A DNA stretch of 12,395 nt from Methanomicrobia archaeon. GTDB lineage: Archaea; Methanobacteriota_B; Thermococci; Methanofastidiosales; NM3. Of this stretch, positions 1 to 4,663 are shown one piece after another. The translations under genes and the position numbers were made by a program. Within the stretch, counting starts at the first letter, position 1. Each line of letters opens with the position of its first letter. The stretch is from NCBI GenBank assembly GCA_011372835.1, contig DSAJ01000153.1, forward strand, positions 1 through 12,395. The letters run 5' to 3'. The notes below the pieces were generated by a model. It saw only the letters and a program-made list of their open reading frames with translations, did no database searches and was not told the DNA's origin.

Positions 1-30
1 CCCCATGCCCCCGTAACGACGATGCGATAG

Positions 31-60
31 ATTTAAATAGGCTTTTTGCATTATTATGCA
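31..60 (+). promoter_or_regulatory. Promoter of the DUF134/ORP-like operon with an overlapping inverted repeat
   Basis: An archaeal TATA-like element, atttaaata, lies at 31-39. Its centre is about 28 bp before the ATG at 63, so transcription probably begins within a few bases of the start codon and the first message would be leaderless. No Shine-Dalgarno sequence is visible before this ATG. Between the TATA box and the ATG lies an inverted repeat, TGCAT (47-51), spacer TATT, ATGCA (56-60), which would cover the transcription start. This suggests an operator, plausibly for the DUF134 protein encoded just downstream. The promoter rests on motif and spacing; the operator role is inference. The first 30 bases hold no gene I can recognise. 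Confidence 0.6.
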
Positions 61-62
61 CA

Positions 63-530
63 ATGTCACGTCCTCAAAAGGAACGCATCGTTGAACAGAC
101 ACCGCACGTGGTCTACTTCAAGCCCAAGGGCGTCCCCCTCATCCACCTGGATGAGGTCGTCCTGAGCATCGATGAGTATGAGAGTCTTCGACTCAGTGAC
201 CACTGTGGCCTTACACAAAACGAGGGTGCGTCGCGCATGGGCATACACCAGTCCACGTTCCAGCGCATCCTTTCCGGAGCTCGCCAGAAGGTTTCTGAAG
301 CCCTCGTCACAGGCAAGGCGATCAAGATCGAAGGCGGCACCTACCGGCTCCCAGAGGAGGTCCTGCAGGGTTCAGCGCGTCCCGGACCAGCACTCCGCGG
401 TACGAAGGGTGCGCCGCTACGTTGCATTTGCCTGGAATGTGGCAATGTCGTAGCACACAAACGTGGGGTGCCCTGTATGAACATGACATGCCCCGAGTGC
501 GGTTCGCAGATGATGCGTCACGACGAATGA
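63..530 (+). CDS. DUF134 family DNA-binding protein
   Basis: A 155-residue protein of the DUF134 family (COG1342), predicted DNA-binding regulators common in anaerobic archaea and bacteria. The N-terminal part has the family pattern: an MSRPxK start, FKPxGVP near residues 19-25, a DEYESLRLSD stretch at 37-46, and a helix-turn-helix around 47-75 (GLTQNEGASRMGI, then STFQRIL). A GKAIKIEGG segment follows at 84-92. The C-terminal 35 residues carry six cysteines, including C123-x2-C126 and C143-x2-C146, which look like a small zinc ribbon or metal site. It is the first gene of a tight operon with two ORP/NifX-like genes, a frequent partnership for this family. A metal- or redox-responsive regulator of its own operon is a reasonable inference; no effector is shown. 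The ATG fits a leaderless start. Confidence 0.9.
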   Translation: MSRPQKERIVEQTPHVVYFKPKGVPLIHLDEVVLSIDEYESLRLSDHCGLTQNEGASRMGIHQSTFQRILSGARQKVSEALVTGKAIKIEGGTYRLPEEVLQGSARPGPALRGTKGAPLRCICLECGNVVAHKRGVPCMNMTCPECGSQMMRHDE

Positions 531-542
531 AGGTGTATAACC

Positions 543-908
543 ATGAAGATAGCCATAACATCACAAGGGAAGGAGCTCGATTCACAGGTTGAGCGAAGAT
601 TCGGTCGAGCACCGTTTTTCATAATTGCCGATACCGATGAAGACAGCAATGAAGCTGTTGCAAACGAAGCTGCCCGTGCTGGCGGCGGTGCCGGGGTCAA
701 GGCCGCTGAATTCTTGATACAAAAAGGTGTCACTAAGGTAGTAACAGGAAATGTGGGCCCAAACGCGTTTCAGACCCTCTCCGCCGCCGGCGTTACCATA
801 CTGACCGTATCGGGCGGCTCGGTCCGCGATGCGATCGAGAATGCCAAACACGGCTCTGACGACTCAATCGATTCGCCCACGGTGGGTTCCCACCATGGCA
901 TGAGATAA
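543..908 (+). CDS. ORP/NifX-like protein 1 (dinitrogenase iron-molybdenum cofactor family)
   Basis: A 121-residue single-domain protein of the NifX/NifB-C-terminal family (COG1433). Members such as NifX, NafY and the Desulfovibrio orange protein ORP bind metal-sulfur clusters non-covalently. Visible signatures are the start MKIAITSQG, RRFGRAPFFIIAD (18-30), and the diagnostic stretch from GGGAGVKAAEFL (47-58) through TGNVGPNAFQTLSAAG (68-83). There is no cysteine at all; a histidine pair, H117-H118, sits near the C-terminus. A weak GGTG ribosome site (532-535) precedes the ATG, and the gap to the DUF134 gene is 12 nt. It lacks the radical-SAM domain of NifB and no nitrogenase gene is in view, so a nitrogenase role is not supported. 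A cluster carrier or scaffold in an ORP-like complex is inferred. Confidence 0.88.
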   Translation: MKIAITSQGKELDSQVERRFGRAPFFIIADTDEDSNEAVANEAARAGGGAGVKAAEFLIQKGVTKVVTGNVGPNAFQTLSAAGVTILTVSGGSVRDAIENAKHGSDDSIDSPTVGSHHGMR

Positions 909-929
909 CCATAAAAAAGGGCAGAAGAA

Positions 930-1595
930 GTGAACTGTGTGACACACAATACGATCATAGGCAGTCTTGAACGCATATTTGGCAAACCATTTGTCGGCAT
1001 CAAGGCGCATGCCACGCCCCAGGGGACGTCCCAGGCATGGCAGACATACTGTGCCGCTATCGATCAGTCGCTCAAGGATGGCGCTACGCGATATGTCGAC
1101 ATGGCCGCGACGAGATGTCATGGCGCGCGGTATGCGTTTGGCGTCATGCGCGGCAGCGAGGAGATGAAGGAGCTTATCGACCATCTGATGGATGATGACC
1201 GATTCCTCTCCCGGGAGGCTGCCCTCTCACGTCTCACAGCGCTTCCACGATTCACGACGAACATACGCACGATCGAGATATCAAAGGAGCTCGAACGCCC
1301 CGATGCGATCATTTCATACCTCACGCCAGTGGAAATGATGATACTCGTTCAGGCGTATGAGAAGGCAATGTCACGTTCGATACCGATGATGCAGACGGGG
1401 TTGATGCCCGTGTGCGGCTGTTGCACCGTGCAACCGATCATCACGAACGAGATGGCGTATTCGTTCGGATGCAAGGAATCCCGTGAATACGGGGGGCTCC
1501 CTGCAGACTCGATAGTGGTGGGGATACCGTTTTGCACCGTTGAAACGATGATAGATCATATTGAAGTGTTATATAGAAAGTTCAAGGAGAAGTGA
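930..1595 (+). CDS. DUF169 family protein (COG2043)
   Basis: A 221-residue protein that matches the DUF169 family, whose function is unknown. Recognisable features are a Cys-rich TRCHGARYAFG motif (61-71; the family usually has a C-x-GA-x-Y pattern), a central SYLTPVEMMILV segment (129-140), a VCGCC cluster (C162, C164, C165), and a C-terminal stretch with C181 followed by SRE. C202 lies in the GIPFC segment. Seven cysteines in a cytoplasmic anaerobe protein suggest metal or Fe-S binding, which is inference. The start is a GTG at 930 with only a weak purine-rich stretch upstream; a second in-frame GTG at 939 is an alternative. It sits 21 nt after the first ORP-like gene and overlaps or abuts the second, so co-transcription is very likely. 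Confidence 0.8.
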   Translation: MNCVTHNTIIGSLERIFGKPFVGIKAHATPQGTSQAWQTYCAAIDQSLKDGATRYVDMAATRCHGARYAFGVMRGSEEMKELIDHLMDDDRFLSREAALSRLTALPRFTTNIRTIEISKELERPDAIISYLTPVEMMILVQAYEKAMSRSIPMMQTGLMPVCGCCTVQPIITNEMAYSFGCKESREYGGLPADSIVVGIPFCTVETMIDHIEVLYRKFKEK

Positions 1596-1600
1596 AAATC

Positions 1601-1960
1601 ATGAGGATAGCCATACCAACAGAACGATCGAAAGGAATGGATGCTGTCGTGGCCCAACATTTTGGCAGTGCGCCGATGTATACGATCTATGACACAGATT
1701 CGGGAGACGTCGAAACTATCGACAACACTTCCAGGCACATGGGCGGCACGTTGCTGCCGCCACAGCTGCTTCAGCAGTTTGACGTGGAAGTGCTTATCTG
1801 CAGAGGACTCGGCAAGCGTGCGCTTGCGATGTTCAATGACATCGGCATCGAAGTGTATACCGGCGCGCGCGACACCGTTCGCGATACGGTGGCACTGTGG
1901 AAGGAAGGTGGCCTGAGCCCAGCGTCGATGGACGATGCCTGCAGTGGCCACAATCATTAG
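1601..1960 (+). CDS. ORP/NifX-like protein 2 (dinitrogenase iron-molybdenum cofactor family)
   Basis: A second member of the NifX/ORP family (COG1433), 119 residues from the chosen ATG. It has MRIAIPTE at the start, AQHFGSAPMYTIYDTDSG (18-35), and the subfamily pattern HMGG, then LICRGLGKRA (66-74) and GIEVYTGA (82-89). It ends in a Cys/His-rich tail, DACSGHNH (112-119), a candidate metal-binding tail absent from protein 1. The two are clearly different subtypes. I prefer the ATG at 1601 because the AAGGAGA ribosome site (1584-1590) is well spaced for it; the GTG at 1592, overlapping the DUF169 stop, would add three residues but sits too close. A heteromeric complex with protein 1 and the downstream ATPases is inferred by analogy with ORP. 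Confidence 0.87.
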   Translation: MRIAIPTERSKGMDAVVAQHFGSAPMYTIYDTDSGDVETIDNTSRHMGGTLLPPQLLQQFDVEVLICRGLGKRALAMFNDIGIEVYTGARDTVRDTVALWKEGGLSPASMDDACSGHNH

Positions 1961-1972
1961 GGGATGTAATGT

Positions 1973-2842
1973 GTGAGGATGAATGTGGAATGCGTACCAT
2001 GCCTTCAACGCCAGGCTATCGAGGCCATGCGCATGGGACGCGTCGATGATGAGACGACAGAGCGTATACTACGGGCTGCTATCGGTGCACTGAGTGCTAT
2101 GCAGTGGAATGAACGCCCCCCGATCCTTGCTCAGAGGATACACGCATTGCTGCGTGACCATCTGGGTTATGATCCATACTATGGTATTAAGAAACGCTGC
2201 AATGAATCGGCCCTCGAGTCGTATCCTGTCCTTGCCTCCACCGTTTCATCCTCTCAAGACCCGCTTGTAAGTGCTGTGCGCATTGCGATTGCCGGCAATA
2301 TCATCGATTTTGGTCCCACGTCCGACTTTGACTTCGAGGGCACGGTGGAGAACTTCCTCACCCGGCCCTTCGCGCTCGACGGAACGCCCGAGCTCAAGGC
2401 ATCGCTGGAAGATGCCTCCTCGGTCCTCCTCCTTGCCGACAATGCTGGCGAGATCGTCTGCGACAGGCTCCTTATCGAAACGATACACGAGACATATGGT
2501 GTCTCTGACGTGACAGTGGCGATAAAGGGCGGTCCCATACTCAACGATGCGACAGAGGAGGACTGGCGAGACGTGGGATTCAACGATCTTGGATACTGCA
2601 CCCCCCTGCGTGTCGGCAACGGGGAGATGACATCAGGCATTCCCCGCGAATCCAATGCTTTTCGGCACGTAATGGATTCCTATGACACGATCATCGCCAA
2701 GGGGCAGGGAAACTACGAGATGCTAAGTGAGAATGAGGATATTTTCTTTCTCTTAACGCCCAAATGCCCTGTGCTTGCAGAAAGCGTCGGTGTCCCCGTG
2801 GGATCCCTTGTCTGCACCCGCGGTCAAAAAAATACGAGGTGA
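1973..2842 (+). CDS. DUF89 family protein (COG1578, metal-dependent damage-control phosphatase-like)
   Basis: A 289-residue member of the archaeal DUF89 group. DUF89 proteins are metal-dependent phosphatases, several of which remove damaged or excess phosphorylated metabolites; the natural substrate of this group is not established. Family marks are the N-terminal ECVPCLQRQ (C7 and C10), GNIIDFG (108-114), the metal-site DNAGEIVCDRLLIE (156-169), IKGGPILND (184-192), AKGQGNYEML (242-251) and LLTPKCPVLA (260-269). The start is GTG 1973, after a purine-rich GGGGAT; an ATG at 1979, two codons in, is equally possible. The stop lies inside the ribosome site of the next gene, so translation is probably coupled. 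Its place among ORP-type genes is unusual and may hint at a cofactor-related phosphate ester substrate, which is speculation. Confidence 0.87.
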   Translation: MRMNVECVPCLQRQAIEAMRMGRVDDETTERILRAAIGALSAMQWNERPPILAQRIHALLRDHLGYDPYYGIKKRCNESALESYPVLASTVSSSQDPLVSAVRIAIAGNIIDFGPTSDFDFEGTVENFLTRPFALDGTPELKASLEDASSVLLLADNAGEIVCDRLLIETIHETYGVSDVTVAIKGGPILNDATEEDWRDVGFNDLGYCTPLRVGNGEMTSGIPRESNAFRHVMDSYDTIIAKGQGNYEMLSENEDIFFLLTPKCPVLAESVGVPVGSLVCTRGQKNTR

Positions 2843-2847
2843 ACACC

Positions 2848-3684
2848 ATGCGGATAGCCATAGCAAGCGGAAAGGGCGGCACTGGCAAGACCACCGTTGC
2901 GACGGGACTTGCCCACAGCATCGGCGCGTGCACGTTGCTTGACTGCGACGTCGAGGAACCCGATGATCATCATTATCTTGGTATTTCACTCTCGAAGGTG
3001 TGTGACGTGACGGTACCGACGCCCTCCATCGACGGTGATCTGTGCACGCACTGCGGCGATTGCTCGTCGTTTTGCCGGTATAATGCTCTGGCAGTGCTCC
3101 CAACCGATGTGCTCGTCTTTCCCCAGATGTGCAATGGATGCGGCGGATGCTCGCTCGTCTGCCCGGTCGATGCGATCGATGAAAAGCCTCGCAGGGTCGG
3201 CATCATCGAGGGGGGCACCAAGGGGCAACTCACCTTTTTCAGAGGTCTTCTTACCGTTGGAGAGGCTAGGGCGCCACCCGTGATCCATGAGCTCAAGACG
3301 CGCGCCAAGGACGATGCGCCTGTCATCCTTGATGCGCCACCCGGAAGCTCGTGCCCCACCGTCGAGGCACTCGAGGGATGCGACTACGCCATTCTCGTCA
3401 CAGAGCCGACACTTTTTGGCCTCCATGATCTCGAGATGGTCATCGGCCTGGCCAACGACATGAAGATGCCCTACGGCGTCATCGTCAACAAGCACGGCGC
3501 GGGGGACATCGATGTCGATGACTACCTCGCCAATCGTTCCATCCCCGTCATCGCCACGATACCGCACAGCAGGGAGATAGCGGTGGCAGGGTCTAACGGC
3601 ATACCGCTTTCTGCCATGTCCGACCAGTGGCGAGACATGTTCGTTGCCCTCTTTGACACGATTCGAACGGAGGTGTCCTTATGA
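2848..3684 (+). CDS. MinD/ParA-type ATPase with inserted 2[4Fe-4S] ferredoxin domain, copy 1
   Basis: A 278-residue cytoplasmic ATPase of COG1149. It begins with a deviant Walker A loop, SGKGGTGKTT (7-16), with the signature Lys at 9. A bacterial-type ferredoxin is inserted after the first strands: C66-x2-C69-x2-C72-x3-C76 and C95-x2-C98-x2-C101-x3-C105-Pro, enough for two [4Fe-4S] clusters. The ATPase fold resumes with Walker B-like VILDAPPGSSCP (159-170) and NKHGAGD (214-220). The ATG at 2848 follows the GAGGTGA ribosome site (2836-2842); a longer reading from 2764 lies inside DUF89 and is rejected. Paired genes of this kind encode parts of the bacterial ORP complex. ATP-driven cluster transfer or electron delivery to the ORP-like proteins is inferred. 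Confidence 0.92.
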   Translation: MRIAIASGKGGTGKTTVATGLAHSIGACTLLDCDVEEPDDHHYLGISLSKVCDVTVPTPSIDGDLCTHCGDCSSFCRYNALAVLPTDVLVFPQMCNGCGGCSLVCPVDAIDEKPRRVGIIEGGTKGQLTFFRGLLTVGEARAPPVIHELKTRAKDDAPVILDAPPGSSCPTVEALEGCDYAILVTEPTLFGLHDLEMVIGLANDMKMPYGVIVNKHGAGDIDVDDYLANRSIPVIATIPHSREIAVAGSNGIPLSAMSDQWRDMFVALFDTIRTEVSL

Positions 3685-4547
3685 GGGAGATAGCCGTCGT
3701 GAGCGGAAAGGGCGGTACGGGCAAGACGACGGTCGCCGCCTCGTTCATGTCGTTTGCTCATGAGTGCGTCATCGCCGACTGTGATGTCGATGCCTCGAAC
3801 CTTCCCATCTTCCTCACGCCGCGTTCCATCGAGCAGACGCCCATCGTTGGCTCGACCGTGGCCGTGGTCGATAGGGACATGTGCAATTCCTGCGGAAAGT
3901 GTTTCAATGCGTGCAGATTCGATGCCATCGACGGTGCGCTCGCAATCGACGAGCAGCGCTGCGAGGGGTGCGGCGTATGCGCTTATGTATGCCCTACTGA
4001 TGCCATCACCATGGAGGAGCGCGTGGCCGGGACACTCCATAGATCAACGACGCGATTCGGCCCGTTCATCTACATGGACATGCGCTATGGGGAGGAGGGT
4101 TCGGGCAAGCTCGTCACAGCCGTTCGCGAGAAGGCTCACGAGGTGGCAGAGGAGTCCGGCGCCGAGACGATCATCATCGATGGACCGCCCGGTATCGGAT
4201 GCCCCGTCATCGCATCCCTTACTGGTGCCGATCTTGCGCTTGTCGTATGCGAACCCACGCTTTCGGGAAAATGGGACCTCGAACGCGTATCGGAACTTGC
4301 AGGCTCGCTATCCGTACCCACCGCTGTCTGCATTAACAAGTACGACATCAATACCGACATGACCGCCTCCATCACCGAATGGTGCGACAGCAACGGTATC
4401 CCCGTGGTGGGCAAGCTGCCATACGACATCGATGTCTACCGCGCAATAGCAAATCGCAAGACGCTTCCTGAATACGGCAACGATGTGCTCACATCCGCTC
4501 TTGTCGACGTATGGGATTCGCTTGCGGGATTGCTCGACTCACAATGA
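3681..4547 (+). CDS. MinD/ParA-type ATPase with inserted 2[4Fe-4S] ferredoxin domain, copy 2
   Basis: A 288-residue paralogue of the preceding ATPase, overlapping its stop by 4 nt (ATGA), so the two are probably made in equal amounts and act as a heterodimer. Walker A is SGKGGTGKTT (8-17). The inserted ferredoxin has C68-x2-C71-x2-C74-x3-C78 and C94-x2-C97-x2-C100-x3-C104-Pro. Walker B-like IIIDGPPGIGCP is at 164-175, with CINKYD following in the base-recognition region. Copy 2 has a longer, more charged segment between the ferredoxin and Walker B than copy 1 (RSTTRFGPF at 121-129). All eight cluster cysteines and both nucleotide motifs are intact in both copies. It is the last gene before the terminator. 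It is not CooC, which lacks the ferredoxin insertion, although it precedes a cooS homologue. Confidence 0.92.
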   Translation: MREIAVVSGKGGTGKTTVAASFMSFAHECVIADCDVDASNLPIFLTPRSIEQTPIVGSTVAVVDRDMCNSCGKCFNACRFDAIDGALAIDEQRCEGCGVCAYVCPTDAITMEERVAGTLHRSTTRFGPFIYMDMRYGEEGSGKLVTAVREKAHEVAEESGAETIIIDGPPGIGCPVIASLTGADLALVVCEPTLSGKWDLERVSELAGSLSVPTAVCINKYDINTDMTASITEWCDSNGIPVVGKLPYDIDVYRAIANRKTLPEYGNDVLTSALVDVWDSLAGLLDSQ

Positions 4548-4577
4548 TCGCGGCGCATGTCGCGATACGACTTTTTT
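4547..4577 (+). terminator. Terminator of the ORP-like operon
   Basis: A perfect 6-bp GC-rich hairpin, ATCGCG (4547-4552) with CGCGAT (4561-4566) and an 8-nt loop, begins at the stop codon of the second MinD-type ATPase. A run of six T follows at 4572-4577. This should end or reduce transcription of the seven-gene operon before the cooS-like gene. Confidence 0.6.
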
Positions 4578-4595
4578 ACTACTTTTACAATAGTA

Positions 4596-4659
4596 ATAGT
4601 TTGAAAAACTATAAAATGACTAGATTTATATATTTTTTTCACGATATACATACGGAGGT
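4596..4659 (+). promoter_or_regulatory. Promoter, palindrome and ribosome site of the cooS-like gene
   Basis: This AT-rich segment contrasts sharply with the flanking coding DNA. A perfect palindrome, ATAGTTT-GAA-AAACTAT (4596-4612), overlaps the BRE position and the first bases of a TATA-like element, tataaaa (4610-4616). The expected transcription start, about 26 bp from the TATA centre, is near 4639, giving a leader of about 25 nt with a strong GGAGGT (4654-4659) four bases before the ATG. A second TATA-like stretch, tttatata (4625-4632), would start transcription within the ribosome site, so I favour the first. A repressor on the palindrome would block TBP/TFB access; this is inference. 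Confidence 0.6.
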
Positions 4660-4663
4660 AATC

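Noticed and set aside
2764..2847. A longer N-terminus for the first MinD-type ATPase
   Set aside because: The added 28 residues overlap DUF89 coding sequence and precede the normal MRIAIASGKGG start, which has its own ribosome site.
543..4547. Reading the operon as a nitrogen-fixation cluster because of NifX-like and MinD/NifH-like proteins
   Set aside because: No nifH, nifD, nifK, nifE, nifN or radical-SAM nifB is present. The ATPases are the ferredoxin-inserted COG1149 type, which fits ORP-like complexes better.
2848..4547. Calling the paired ATPases CooC nickel-insertion factors for CooS
   Set aside because: CooC lacks the inserted two-cluster ferredoxin seen in both proteins, and these genes belong to the upstream operon, ending in a terminator before cooS.
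4511..4663. A 51-residue N-terminal extension of the CooS-like protein
   Set aside because: It would start inside the preceding ATPase gene and run through the terminator and AT-rich promoter. The ATG at 4664 has a strong GGAGGT and gives the normal CooS N-terminus.
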